Source: an uncultured Saprospiraceae bacterium (lineage in GTDB: Bacteria > Bacteroidota > Bacteroidia > Chitinophagales > Saprospiraceae). Taken from it: a stretch of 40,202 nt of DNA. Made by a program: the position numbers and the translations under genes. The notes under the pieces were generated by a model, which did no database searches, had not been told where the DNA came from, and saw only the letters and a program-made list of their open reading frames with translations. This document shows, one piece after another, positions 23,103 through 31,583 of the stretch; the first letter of the stretch is position 1; each line of letters opens with the position of its first letter. The DNA lies in NCBI GenBank assembly GCA_938028705.1, contig CALIZI010000083.1, positions 1 through 40,202 of the forward strand, read 5' to 3'.

Positions 23103-23611
23103 CCTTGTTCTTCTAAAAAGTATTGAATTTTTTGCGCCCAATCGGGTCTTTTCTTTCCTATCACGTCCATGTTTTTGATGACTCTTTGTTTGTCATCTTC
23201 AGTTAGTTGGGGCAATAGAACTTCAATATCCTCCAAATCTTATTCGCGTAATGCTCTGATTTTCATGGTTAATTGTTCTGCAATACCCAAAACAAATACT
23301 TCGAGAAACTTCAAATCCAAATCGAGTTTGGTTAATCTTTCTCCAAAATCAGGTGGTAAAGCATCTACAAAACCTTTTACACCGTCATTCAACCAATCTT
23401 CATCCAAATCAAATTTTTGGGCAACAATTTTCGAAGCATTTTTTAACTCATTCAAATCATTTCCCTCCATAATTACATCAACATCGCGTGTGGCACGCAG
23501 CGAACCAAAATGAATAATCATTGCCGCACCACCGATGATGACAATTCTGAAAGGTTGAGTAACTTCCTTATCAAGCCCTGTTAATGCGTTTACTAATTCG
23601 GATTTGTTCAA
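23087..23611 (-). pseudogene. AbiEii/DUF6036-like nucleotidyltransferase with one in-frame stop
   Basis: The first 123 codons carry the nucleotidyltransferase signature GGAAMIIHFGSLRATRDVDV (residues 27-46, catalytic D43 and D45). A TAA at 23242-23240 interrupts the frame after RALRE. The same frame then stays open for another 50 codons (DLEDIEVLLPQLTEDDKQRV, then MDVIGKKRPDWAQKIQYF) to a stop at 23089-23087. This is the normal continuation of the family (K-x-RDLEDIE type). A single AAA-to-TAA or GAA-to-TAA change would explain it. The truncated product keeps the catalytic Asp pair but loses the C-terminal helices. It could be a recent pseudogene, a read error, or a stop with read-through. 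Confidence 0.75.
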
Positions 23612-23648
23612 AGTGAAAAATTAATATATTTGTAAATATTCAAAAAAA

Positions 23649-24287
23649 CTAAACCGCTTCCGCTGCCATTTCCTCAATGATTCCTTTTAATTTTTTGAGT
23701 ATTTTGAAGATGGTGAAAATGTCATCGTCACGAAAGGCATTATAAGCGTCACTAACACAATACTCACGATTTTTCAGGGTTAGAAAGTACCAAAATCGTC
23801 CCATCACAAATGCACCGTATATAACATTTGTATCATTATTGACAGCCTGTGCAGCCATCATCGCAATAATGAGTTGACCAAGCGGATCTTTGTCTCCACC
23901 TTTTTCTTTTTTATATTCATGTAGGCAAAAATAAGGGGCTTCCGGTTGGAATTTGCCACTTGCCAACATCATATCTACTTCTCCCGAAACCAGTTGCCCG
24001 TCTATCTCACCGCTTAGTTTTCTATTGGAAAATACCTTATATAGCTGACTTCTATAATTCACCTTATGTATCAAGGGTGCAATGAATTGATAAATCAACT
24101 CTTGCTCATTCCAATCATTTACATCCTCACGTAGTATTTGTTGCAGATAAATTAACTCTTGTTCAGTATCCTCCGAAATATCTTCGTTACTGTTCAACCA
24201 ATTATCCAAGTCATCACATTGTTGTTTGACATCCAGCCCGAAGGTCTTTGCCATTTCTCCTCTTGTCCAGTGCTTGAAAGTTTTCAT
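23649..24287 (-). CDS. Paralog D: PD-(D/E)XK-like family, subtype II
   Basis: The 212-aa subtype II copy (RGEMAKTFGLDVKQQC, DGQLVSGEVDMMLASGK) has the putative active site intact (GEVD, HEYKKEKGG, DPLGQLIIAMMAAQ). It starts exactly at MKTFKHW with no upstream Met. Its leader (24288-24335) is nearly the same as the leader of paralog F plus the last codons of the 25684-25893 gene (GGACTTCAAAAT). So the duplicated block that produced D began inside that upstream gene. It is followed 37 bases later by the broken nucleotidyltransferase gene. Confidence 0.75.
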   Translation of the reverse strand: MKTFKHWTRGEMAKTFGLDVKQQCDDLDNWLNSNEDISEDTEQELIYLQQILREDVNDWNEQELIYQFIAPLIHKVNYRSQLYKVFSNRKLSGEIDGQLVSGEVDMMLASGKFQPEAPYFCLHEYKKEKGGDKDPLGQLIIAMMAAQAVNNDTNVIYGAFVMGRFWYFLTLKNREYCVSDAYNAFRDDDIFTIFKILKKLKGIIEEMAAEAV

Positions 24288-24355
24288 AAGAATGAATTTT
24301 GATTAGGAATAATTTATTTTGAAGTCCTGTATGTATTTGTGAATATTCAAAAAAT

Positions 24356-24994
24356 CTAAACCGCTTCAGTTGCCATTTCCTCAATGATTCCTTTTAATTT
24401 TTTGAGTATTTTGAAGATGGTGAAAATGTCATCGTCACGAGTGGCAGTATATGATTCGCTAACACAGTATTCTTGATTTTTCAAGGTCAAAAAATACCAG
24501 TATCTCCCCGATACATAAGCACCGTAAATGGTATTTGTATTTTCATTAATGGCTTGTGCTACTACCATAGCAATGATAAGTTGACCAAGCGGGTCATTGT
24601 CCACACCTTTATCTTTTTTGTATTCATGTAAACAAAAATAAGGTGCTTTAGGCTCATGTTCACCACTTGCCAGCATCCAATCTACCTCTCCCGACACCAA
24701 GTGTCCGTCTATTTCCGCATTCAATTTTCTATTTGCAAAAGTTTTATACACATCACTCTTATAACGCACCTGATGTAACAATAATGCGATGAACTCAACA
24801 ATGAGTTCTTGCTCATTCCAATCATAGACGCGCTCACGCAGTTCTTGTTGCAAACGAACCAACTCACGTTTAGTATTCTCCGAAATATCCTCGTCACTAT
24901 TTAGCCAGTCATCCAAGTCATCACATTGTCGTTTTTGCCTTAATCCAAAAGTATCGACCAATTCTTGTTTTCTCCAATGTTTGAAAGTTTTCAT
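24356..24994 (-). CDS. Paralog E: PD-(D/E)XK-like family, subtype I
   Basis: The 212-aa subtype I copy is close to paralog C (KQELVDTFGLRQKRQC, DGHLVSGEVDWMLASGEHEP). The putative active site is intact (GEVD, HEYKKDKG, DPLGQLIIAM). Its N-terminal third also resembles paralog F (QKRQCDDLDNWLNSDEDI), while its C-terminal tail is that of B, C and D. This mosaic pattern points to recombination between copies. It lies 27 bases after F. Confidence 0.75.
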   Translation of the reverse strand: MKTFKHWRKQELVDTFGLRQKRQCDDLDDWLNSDEDISENTKRELVRLQQELRERVYDWNEQELIVEFIALLLHQVRYKSDVYKTFANRKLNAEIDGHLVSGEVDWMLASGEHEPKAPYFCLHEYKKDKGVDNDPLGQLIIAMVVAQAINENTNTIYGAYVSGRYWYFLTLKNQEYCVSESYTATRDDDIFTIFKILKKLKGIIEEMATEAV

Positions 24995-25021
24995 AAGCAT
25001 AATATTTATATAATTAAATAC

Positions 25022-25657
25022 CTAAACCACTTCCGCAGCCAATTTCCCAACAATCCTCTTTAATTCTTTAAGTATTTTGAAAATGGTAAAAATATCACTT
25101 TCGCGGGATGCAATATATGAATCACTAACGCAGTACGCACGATTTTTCAAGGTCAAAAAAAACCAATTTCTCTCCAAAATATACACGCCGTACATCGTTT
25201 CCTGATTACTGATGCTTTGTGCGGTCATCATGGCAATAATCAGTTCGCCAAGCGGGTCATAATCCTCATCTTCTCCGATTTTACATTGACTGAGGCAAAA
25301 ATACGGCATTTTCAATCCGTATTCTCCACTGCCAATTATCATATCTACTTCGCCTGATACGGTCTCTCCGTCTATCTCTCCAATCAATGTTCTATTAGCA
25401 AACAATCCGAATAAAGCATTGTCGTAGTTAATTTTATCCATTATTAATGAAATGAATTTGACTGTCATTTCCTGTTCATTCCAAGTCAATATATTCCTAC
25501 GTAATTTTTCTTGCAAACGGATTAACTCACGTTTGGTATTCTCCAAAATATCCTCATCACTATTCAACCAATTATCCAAATCATCACATTGTCGTTTTTG
25601 CTTTAATCCGAAAGTATTAACCAATTGCTGCCTTCTCCAATGCTTGAAAGTTTTCAT
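25022..25657 (-). CDS. Paralog F: PD-(D/E)XK-like family, most divergent copy
   Basis: The 211-aa first paralog in transcription order has a subtype I N-terminus (LVNTFGLKQKRQCDDLDNWL) but a divergent core. GEVDMIIGSG is kept, whereas the HEYKKE position reads SQCKIGED (E replaced by Q, K kept) and DPLGQ becomes DPLGE. The region IYGVYILERNWFFLTL also lacks the usual YVxGR. If the family is a nuclease, this copy is probably impaired. It starts at MKTFKHW, 26 bases after the small antitoxin-like gene. Confidence 0.75.
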   Translation of the reverse strand: MKTFKHWRRQQLVNTFGLKQKRQCDDLDNWLNSDEDILENTKRELIRLQEKLRRNILTWNEQEMTVKFISLIMDKINYDNALFGLFANRTLIGEIDGETVSGEVDMIIGSGEYGLKMPYFCLSQCKIGEDEDYDPLGELIIAMMTAQSISNQETMYGVYILERNWFFLTLKNRAYCVSDSYIASRESDIFTIFKILKELKRIVGKLAAEVV

Positions 25658-25683
25658 GTGAATAAATTTTGATTAGAAATAAC

Positions 25684-25893
25684 TCATTTTGAAGTCCTGT
25701 TGCGCTTATTAAATTGAGCCAAACTCTCATTAATTTCATTAGTTACTTCTTCTATCTGCGCTTCTGTTGCCTGACTTTTTGAAATGATTGTTTTATAACG
25801 AATTAAATCTATAAAACGTTGAATTTCTGAAATTTCCATTAATCCTTTAGGAATGGAAATCAATAATTCATCTTTAGTATTTATAATTTTCAT
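25684..25893 (-). CDS. Small antitoxin-like protein, no toxin partner
   Basis: The 69-aa protein (MKIINTKDELLISIPKGLME, EIQRFIDLIRYKTIISKSQA, then EEVTNEINESLAQFNKRN) resembles small Bacteroidota antitoxins with an EIQ--IDYI----ISKSQAT core. The start at 25893 is chosen over 25923 because the upstream codons lie in an ACTTGAAC word repeat. A toxin gene would be expected next, but paralog F follows instead, 26 bases later. Part of its 3' end is copied at about 24320-24335, upstream of paralog D, marking a duplication boundary. Confidence 0.6.
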   Translation of the reverse strand: MKIINTKDELLISIPKGLMEISEIQRFIDLIRYKTIISKSQATEAQIEEVTNEINESLAQFNKRNRTSK

Positions 25894-25902
25894 AATATAA
25901 AA

Positions 25903-25937
25903 ATTTAAACTTGAACTTGACACTTGCGCTTGAACTT
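25903..25937. repeat. Flanking inverted repeat, ccmE side of the island
   Basis: The plus strand reads TTAAACTTGAACTTGACACT followed by TGCGCTTGAACTTAC. It is an imperfect inverted copy of 19750-19781 (28 or so matching positions after allowing a 6-base gap). It overlaps the end of ccmE by one or two bases and lies immediately before the antitoxin-like gene. Confidence 0.5.
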
Positions 25938-26346
25938 ACCGACTCTCTGTATAAACATTATCCCTCAGTTGAATCTCCTCCTCTGTATATTTCGACGGGC
26001 ATTTCATCAGCATATCCGTAGCGACAAATTCATCACCTTTCATCGTGCCGGTAAGTACTAACTCCTCTGAACGTTCAAAATCCTGTGGTTTTGTACCGAT
26101 GTATGCGACCTTTTTTTCTGTACCTTTTTTGTCTTTCATATAAAAAGAAAACAAATTGGCATCGATTTCAGGATTGTAGGTCATGGGTTTATCTTTGGCG
26201 AGATAGCCTACGATTTGATGCTTTTGGTCGGGCTGTTCCATAGCGATTTGAAAGTTGGAATAAGTCCCCATATCACCTGATGCAGAGACCAATACGCCGA
26301 TAGCCGCCGCTACCATTATCAATCCTATTATATGTGTTGTCTTCAT
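25936..26346 (-). CDS. ccmE: Cytochrome c maturation protein CcmE, CxxxY variant
   Basis: CcmE is the periplasmic haem chaperone that hands haem to CcmF. This 136-aa protein has an N-terminal membrane anchor (IIGLIMVAAAIGVLVSA, residues 6-22) and an OB-fold with YLAKDKPMTYNPEIDANLFSF and LVLTGTMKGDEFVATDML. The usual haem-binding His motif is replaced by KCPSKY (C116, Y120), i.e. C-x3-Y. This C-x3-Y form is known from a variant System I in archaea and some bacteria that lacks the usual His and CcmG/CcmH, and I believe it is common in Bacteroidota. It is encoded upstream of ccmF on the same strand; the island 19777-25893 separates them. Confidence 0.85.
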   Translation of the reverse strand: MKTTHIIGLIMVAAAIGVLVSASGDMGTYSNFQIAMEQPDQKHQIVGYLAKDKPMTYNPEIDANLFSFYMKDKKGTEKKVAYIGTKPQDFERSEELVLTGTMKGDEFVATDMLMKCPSKYTEEEIQLRDNVYTESR

Positions 26347-26393
26347 AAAAATAACCTTGTGCGATTTTAAAAAATCGTGTTACGTGTAAAACG

Positions 26394-26401
26394 CAAAAAT
26401 A
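26394..26401 (-). promoter_or_regulatory. Possible -7 element for ccmE and the downstream island
   Basis: The minus strand reads TATTTTTG (26401-26394), matching TAnnTTTG. No TTTG is present at the expected -33 position (about 26421-26424), so it is only partial. No promoter as good was seen inside the island, so island genes may be read from here. Confidence 0.35.
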
Positions 26402-26461
26402 CGACTTTTTGTTGGTTAAAAACAGGTAAATTCAGGGCTTAGAATGAATCTAAACAAAGAT

Positions 26462-27412
26462 TTACTTTACTAATACTTTCCCAACTGCCAACAACTGTGT
26501 TTTGTCAAAAATCTGAATAAAATAAATCCCCGCAGATAGTTCGTTTACAGTGATTTCTGCACGATGTCCTGAGAATTTTCCATCTTTAATGACTTGCCCT
26601 GTTATGGTAGATAATTTGTAACTGCCTTTTGTAATATAATCGTCCGCTTTAATGTGTAATATATCTTTGACGGGTGAGGGAAATGCTTTTATATTATTGG
26701 AAGTGAATACATTGTTGATAGCCCAATTATCCGTAGGACCAGTTTCCTCGCAGGAAAGTCCCGGCAAAACATCATACCCATAAATTAGGTCTCTGGGTGC
26801 TAAAATATCAGGTAGCAATGGTCCTGAATCACTTCCTATACCTTCATAAAACCATGCCCAAGTATTATATGTATTTCCATTTTCCCACAGTATTTCACAT
26901 TGAACACTAAACACTTCTCTCTCTGACGATGCTTGCCAATCAATAACAGGAAATGTGTCAATTCCTATTACTATGCAATATTGTATCGTTGCGAGTGGAT
27001 GTCTCATCCAACAATATCTGTCAAGTGTATCTCCCGTTTCAAGACTATAATCAAACAGTTCATGCTCTATATTCAGGGCACATGAATCAGCGACTAAATC
27101 AGGTTTACCTGAAAAATCATTTTCACATTCATCCCTTAATAGAATATTATAGACTTTTTGTGTGGAAATATCTTCCCTAACCAAAGCAAAAAGCGTATCT
27201 CCTAAATATCCGCATTGACAATAATAGACTTTTTTATAAGTTTGACCGTCAACAACAGTGTCCCCTCGCATGATAAAGTCTTGAAATACACTAAATCCGA
27301 GTGCCGGAACGCCGCATCTCCAGTGAGCATCCTCCACCACCAAAGGTTCATATTGAGCAAAAGAAAAAAGAGAAGAAAAGGTGAGTGTAAAACACAAAAT
27401 TAGCTTTTTCAT
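26462..27412 (-). CDS. Secreted T9SS type A sorting-domain protein, unknown function
   Basis: The 316-aa protein starts at 27412 with a clean signal peptide (MKKLILCFTLTFSSLFSFAQ); an upstream in-frame Met at 27445 would spoil it. The mature part (residues 21-240) is Cys- and Trp-rich (WRCGVPALGF, VYYCQCGYLGDTLFAL, RYCWMRHPLATIQYC) and contains GDTVVDGQTYKKVYY, a common motif in Bacteroidota secreted proteins of unknown role. The last 75 residues are a type IX secretion sorting domain: AFPSPVKDILHIK, YKLSTITGQVIKDGKF, LSAGIYFIQIF, GKVLVK. It is predicted to be exported and fixed to the cell surface. No enzymatic motif is seen. Confidence 0.85.
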   Translation of the reverse strand: MKKLILCFTLTFSSLFSFAQYEPLVVEDAHWRCGVPALGFSVFQDFIMRGDTVVDGQTYKKVYYCQCGYLGDTLFALVREDISTQKVYNILLRDECENDFSGKPDLVADSCALNIEHELFDYSLETGDTLDRYCWMRHPLATIQYCIVIGIDTFPVIDWQASSEREVFSVQCEILWENGNTYNTWAWFYEGIGSDSGPLLPDILAPRDLIYGYDVLPGLSCEETGPTDNWAINNVFTSNNIKAFPSPVKDILHIKADDYITKGSYKLSTITGQVIKDGKFSGHRAEITVNELSAGIYFIQIFDKTQLLAVGKVLVK

Positions 27413-27521
27413 AGTATTATTTTTTTTATTTAAAAAAGGAATCACAATGGCAAGATAGCATTATTATTGGAAAATGTAGGTTCTAATACATATTATGAAT
27501 CTAAATAAACCCAATCAAAAA

Positions 27522-27544
27522 AGCCCGACGCAAAGCGTCAGGCT
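27522..27544 (-). terminator. Intrinsic terminator of sodC
   Basis: Stem AGCC-GACG / CGTC-GGCT (one C-A mismatch, loop CAAAG) lies 25 bases after the stop at 27569, with an A-run at 27516-27522 that gives a U-run in the minus transcript. Confidence 0.8.
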
Positions 27545-27568
27545 CTTATAATGAATATATGATATTCT

Positions 27569-28111
27569 TTATTGAAGTTCAATAACTCCACAACCGATAC
27601 GCGCTCCGGCTGCCCCTGAAGGTTGAGAAGAAAAATCATCAATCCCTTCATGAACGATCATTCCTTTTCCAACTACGTCATTATCCTCACCACAACCTAC
27701 ACACCATAGGTCAGTGGTACGACTGATAGTTCCGGTGCCATCAGCACCAATCGTGATATTGCCGATGTCGCCTAAGTGAAAAGGAGCTGTTCCCCATACA
27801 CCGTGGTCTTCGTTGGTTGGGTTCCAATGTCCTCCGGCAGAAGTACCATCGGCAGCACTACAATCGCCCATAGCGTGAATGTGGATAGCATATTCGCCTT
27901 CGGCAATACCCGAAATATTCGCCTCCATAGTTACCCCTCCGTCTGCATCTTCTGTAAATGTTACGGTTCCGCTTAATCCGCTGTTATTTGTAGCAACCAT
28001 TTCGGCAGTGGCAGTTGTCGTGTCACTGTCATCACTGGCACAACTATAAATTACTAATGCCATCGCAGAGAGGGCAAATAATAGGGCAGAAAATTTTAAT
28101 GCGTTTTTCAT
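27569..28111 (-). CDS. sodC: Cu/Zn superoxide dismutase lipoprotein
   Basis: It converts superoxide to hydrogen peroxide and oxygen in the periplasm or at the outer membrane. The 180-aa protein has a lipoprotein signal peptide (lipobox VIYSC, Cys24). All metal ligands are visible: Cu by HIH (in YAIHIHAMGDC), the bridging His in GGHWNP, and VHEG; Zn by the His in NEDHG, FHLGD and its Asp. The structural disulfide is formed by Cys in MGDCSA and RIGCGVI. A WCVGCG stretch adds a possible second cysteine pair. Length is normal. It is a single gene with its own terminator, next to gcvP on the same strand. A TATTTTTG element at 28168-28161 is a weak promoter candidate. Confidence 0.93.
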   Translation of the reverse strand: MKNALKFSALLFALSAMALVIYSCASDDSDTTTATAEMVATNNSGLSGTVTFTEDADGGVTMEANISGIAEGEYAIHIHAMGDCSAADGTSAGGHWNPTNEDHGVWGTAPFHLGDIGNITIGADGTGTISRTTDLWCVGCGEDNDVVGKGMIVHEGIDDFSSQPSGAAGARIGCGVIELQ

Positions 28112-28269
28112 ATTTATTTATTTGTAAAATTAAGTTTGGATGGTTATTTAAAATATCGCCCAAAAATAATACAAAAGAGGTAATTTATTATTATCAAAAT
28201 ATAATTAAAAATTATTGAATATCATGTTAGTATAATAAAATTATATGACTATTAGCTTATCAACAAAAA

Positions 28270-28291
28270 AGCCCGATACTAATATCAGGCT
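28270..28291 (-). terminator. Intrinsic terminator of gcvP
   Basis: AGCCCGATA / TATCAGGCT stem with loop CTAA lies 40 bases after the stop at 28331. It is flanked by an A-run (28265-28270) that becomes the U-run of the minus-strand RNA. Confidence 0.8.
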
Positions 28292-28330
28292 TTTTGTATT
28301 TTAATAAAAAAATTATTTAATAAGCTATTT

Positions 28331-31243
28331 TCACTCCATATATGCCTCCAAAGGCGGACAAGTACAAATCAAATTCCTATCGCCATGCGAATTATTCACA
28401 CGCCCAACGGCTGCCCAAAATTTGACATCGCGTACATAAGGTAGCGGGAAAGCTGCCTTCTCACGCGAGTAACTATGTGACCAGTCATTTGCCGTAATAA
28501 CGGACAGTGTATGTGGCGCATTATTCAATACATTATCTTCTTTATCGGCTGCGCCTGTGGCGACTTCATCCATTTCTTTTTTGATTTCGAGCATAGCATC
28601 ACAGAAGCGGTCAAGTTCATCCTGACTTTCGCTTTCGGTAGGTTCAATCATTATCGTTCCGGCAACGGGGAATGACAAAGTTGGCGCATGGAAACCATAG
28701 TCTATCAGGCGTTTAGCCACATCTTCGGCTTCTACACCAAGCGGTTTAAATTTGCGTAAATCAATAATCAACTCATGCGCTACACGTCCTTTTTCTCCTT
28801 TGTATAAAATGTCGTATTCGCCCTGCAAACGCGCTGCAATATAATTGGCATTGAGTATCGCATAGCGCGTCGAATCTACTACACCTTCATTGCCGAGCAT
28901 CCGTATGTAAGCATAAGAAATCAGCAAAATACTCGCGCTTCCCCACGGCGCAGCCGACACTGCCGGAATCCCTTTTACACCGCCCGTCTGTACAAGCGGA
29001 TGCTTGGGCAAATAAGGCGCAAGACTTTGATTGACACAAATCGGACCCATGCCCGGACCGCCGCCGCCATGTGGTATCGCAAAAGTTTTGTGCAAATTCA
29101 AGTGACAGACATCTGCGCCAATCTCTGCCGGACTCGTCAAGCCGACTTGTGCATTCATATTAGCACCGTCCATATATACTCTACCGCCATTCGTATGAAT
29201 GAGGTCGCAAATCGCTTTAATTTCTACTTCAAAAACACCATGCGTAGAAGGATAAGTTACCATTAGGCAAGAGAGGTTTTCGGCATGTTCTTCGGCTTTT
29301 GCTGTCAAATCTTCGAGGTCGATATTGCCATTTTCATCACACTTGGTCACGACGACTTTCATACCTGCCATCACTGCACTCGCCGGATTCGTACCATGCG
29401 CCGAAGCGGGAATCAACGCAATATTTCGGTGCGTATCGCCATTGGCTTCATGGTAGGCACGTATGGTCAATAGCCCTGCGTATTCGCCTTGTGCGCCGGA
29501 GTTGGGTTGTAGCGAACAGGCAGCAAAACCCGTAGCGGCACACAGATAACTTTCGAGTTCTTCAAAAATCTGTTTGTAGCCCTGCGCTTGCTCCATTGGT
29601 ACAAAAGGATGCAAGCCACCAAACTCTGCCCAACTTACCGGAATCAACTCCGTAGCGGCATTCAGTTTCATGGTACACGAACCTAAAGGAATCATTGAAT
29701 GTGTAAGCGATAAGTCTTTGTTTTCCAATGACTTAATATAACGCATCATCTTAGTTTCCGAATGATGACTATTAAAAACCGGATGCGTGAGATACTCGCT
29801 TTTGCGCTTTACATTAGTCGGTATTTTAGCTTCCAATTTAGCGGCTATGGCTTCGTATTCCTTGCGTTCACCATTCAAGGGTGAGGCAACGAAATCCAGT
29901 CGATTTGAATTTTTAAATATATCAATAATGTCTTTTATGTCATTATATTGTATCGTTTCATCGAGTGTTATTTGAATATTATTTTCATGATTATAATAAA
30001 AATTAATACCGTTTTGAAGAGCAATTTTTTGAATATTATCGCCAACTTCTTTAGAGGGTATTTCTATATTTAATGTATCAAAATAATATTCGTTTTTATT
30101 ATTAAAACCCAATTGAGCGAGTTCGTGTTCGAGTACCCGCGCCAGTCCGTGAATGCGTGTAGCGATAGCCCGAATGCCCGCCTGACCATGATACACCGCA
30201 TACATACCCGCCATGATTGCGAGCAATGCTTGTGCCGTACATATATTGGAAGTTGCCTTATCTCTGCGAATGTGTTGCTCACGGGTTTGGAGTGCCATAC
30301 GAAGGGCAGGATTGCCGTTGCTGTCCACAGAAACTCCGATAATACGTCCCGGAATTTGGCGTTTGAAATCTTCGGTAGTCGCAAAATATGCTGCGTGTGG
30401 TCCGCCGTAGCCCATCGGTACGCCCATGCGTTGAGTGGTGCCGACTACGGCATCTGCGCCCCATTCGCCCGGAGGAGTGAGCAAGGCAAGACTCAATATA
30501 TCGGCAGCTACGGTAAGATAGGCTTCGGCTGATTTGGCTTGCTGTGCAAAGGCGGTATAATCAGCCACTTCGCCATCGGCACAAGGATATTGAAGCATTG
30601 CGCCAAAGGTTTTATCATCAAATTTGAAAGTATGCCAATCACCAATCACCAACTCAATATCAAGTGGTTTGGAGCGAGTTTGGAGTACGTCAATTGTTTG
30701 TGGCAATACTTTATCGGAAACGAAAAATTTATTAATTGCCTCGCCTTTATTGCGTTTATTTTTTTGATTATAAAACATGGTCATCGCTTCGGCGGCAGCC
30801 GTACCTTCATCAAGCAAAGAAGCATTGGCGATAGGCAAACCCGTCAGGTCGCTGACCATAGTTTGGAAATTGAGGAGAGCCTCAAGTCTGCCTTGTGCAA
30901 TTTCGGCTTGGTAAGGCGTATATTGCGTGTACCAACCCGGATTTTCAAAAATATTTCGCAAAATAACAGACGGCGTAATCGTACCATGATAACCCAAACC
31001 GATGTATGAACGAAAGACTTTGTTCTTCGCGGCAATCTGTTTGAGTGTGCGGAGATATTCGTATTCGGTGAGGGCTTCGGGGAGTTTGAGGTCGCTGTTG
31101 ATGCGGATATTCGTAGGAATGGTCTCATCAACGAGTTGGTCTAATGTAGGAACTCCAATAGTATCGAGCATAGATTGTAGCTCTGCCGGATTGGGTCCGA
31201 TATGGCGTTTGACGAATTGGTCAAAGGATTTTATAGTAAGCAT
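28331..31243 (-). CDS. gcvP: Glycine dehydrogenase (aminomethyl-transferring), P-protein
   Basis: This PLP enzyme of the glycine cleavage system decarboxylates glycine and loads the aminomethyl group on the lipoyl arm of GcvH. The 970-aa single-chain form begins at 31243 ([18 protein letters not shown]), the typical P-protein start; the 15 extra upstream codons are not conserved. N-terminal half: [41 protein letters not shown]-terminal half: [18 protein letters not shown], and the PLP-binding lysine in [20 protein letters not shown]. Full length, with no frame damage. gcvT and gcvH are not in the window, as is common in Bacteroidota where the genes are scattered. Confidence 0.97.
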   Translation of the reverse strand: MLTIKSFDQFVKRHIGPNPAELQSMLDTIGVPTLDQLVDETIPTNIRINSDLKLPEALTEYEYLRTLKQIAAKNKVFRSYIGLGYHGTITPSVILRNIFENPGWYTQYTPYQAEIAQGRLEALLNFQTMVSDLTGLPIANASLLDEGTAAAEAMTMFYNQKNKRNKGEAINKFFVSDKVLPQTIDVLQTRSKPLDIELVIGDWHTFKFDDKTFGAMLQYPCADGEVADYTAFAQQAKSAEAYLTVAADILSLALLTPPGEWGADAVVGTTQRMGVPMGYGGPHAAYFATTEDFKRQIPGRIIGVSVDSNGNPALRMALQTREQHIRRDKATSNICTAQALLAIMAGMYAVYHGQAGIRAIATRIHGLARVLEHELAQLGFNNKNEYYFDTLNIEIPSKEVGDNIQKIALQNGINFYYNHENNIQITLDETIQYNDIKDIIDIFKNSNRLDFVASPLNGERKEYEAIAAKLEAKIPTNVKRKSEYLTHPVFNSHHSETKMMRYIKSLENKDLSLTHSMIPLGSCTMKLNAATELIPVSWAEFGGLHPFVPMEQAQGYKQIFEELESYLCAATGFAACSLQPNSGAQGEYAGLLTIRAYHEANGDTHRNIALIPASAHGTNPASAVMAGMKVVVTKCDENGNIDLEDLTAKAEEHAENLSCLMVTYPSTHGVFEVEIKAICDLIHTNGGRVYMDGANMNAQVGLTSPAEIGADVCHLNLHKTFAIPHGGGGPGMGPICVNQSLAPYLPKHPLVQTGGVKGIPAVSAAPWGSASILLISYAYIRMLGNEGVVDSTRYAILNANYIAARLQGEYDILYKGEKGRVAHELIIDLRKFKPLGVEAEDVAKRLIDYGFHAPTLSFPVAGTIMIEPTESESQDELDRFCDAMLEIKKEMDEVATGAADKEDNVLNNAPHTLSVITANDWSHSYSREKAAFPLPYVRDVKFWAAVGRVNNSHGDRNLICTCPPLEAYME

Positions 31244-31277
31244 TGAATTTATTTGAATACCAAGTGAAAATTTTGTG

Positions 31278-31285
31278 CAAAAATA
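31278..31285 (-). promoter_or_regulatory. Possible -7 element of gcvP
   Basis: The minus strand reads TATTTTTG (31285-31278), 35-42 bases before the start codon. The expected -33 TTTG is absent (ATGGACA there). The rest of 31286-31500 is AT-rich spacer with no gene or other clear signal. Confidence 0.35.
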
Positions 31286-31506
31286 CAATGTAAAACAGAA
31301 ATGTCCATGACATTATTACAGCATTTTTTCTGCTTTTGATAGCATTATATTGTGCAAAAATGATTGATAATAAAAGGTGGCTTGTATTGTTATTTTAGAC
31401 GGTCAAATCTGTAATTGGTGACTTGATTTGATACTAACAATATAGATGATGAATGGTTGGTATTTGTTTTGGGATTTTTATAAAAAAGCCATTGGCAGTG
31501 ACAAAA

Positions 31507-31537
31507 AATGGCAGATATTTCAAAAATATCTGCCATT
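31507..31537 (-). terminator. Intrinsic terminator of the SusC/SusD operon
   Basis: A perfect 14-bp stem AATGGCAGATATTT / AAATATCTGCCATT with a three-base loop lies about 45 bases after the susD stop at 31584, with an A-run beside it. It also contains a partial echo, GCCATTGGCAGT, at 31488-31499. Confidence 0.85.
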
Positions 31538-31583
31538 CATTTTCTATAAAAAACGAAAATAATTAACCGTTAATCATTAACCA

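Noticed and set aside
30113-30532. A 139-codon plus-strand frame opposite gcvP
   Set aside because: It is the antisense shadow of a full-length, well-conserved enzyme, and codon choice is dictated by gcvP.
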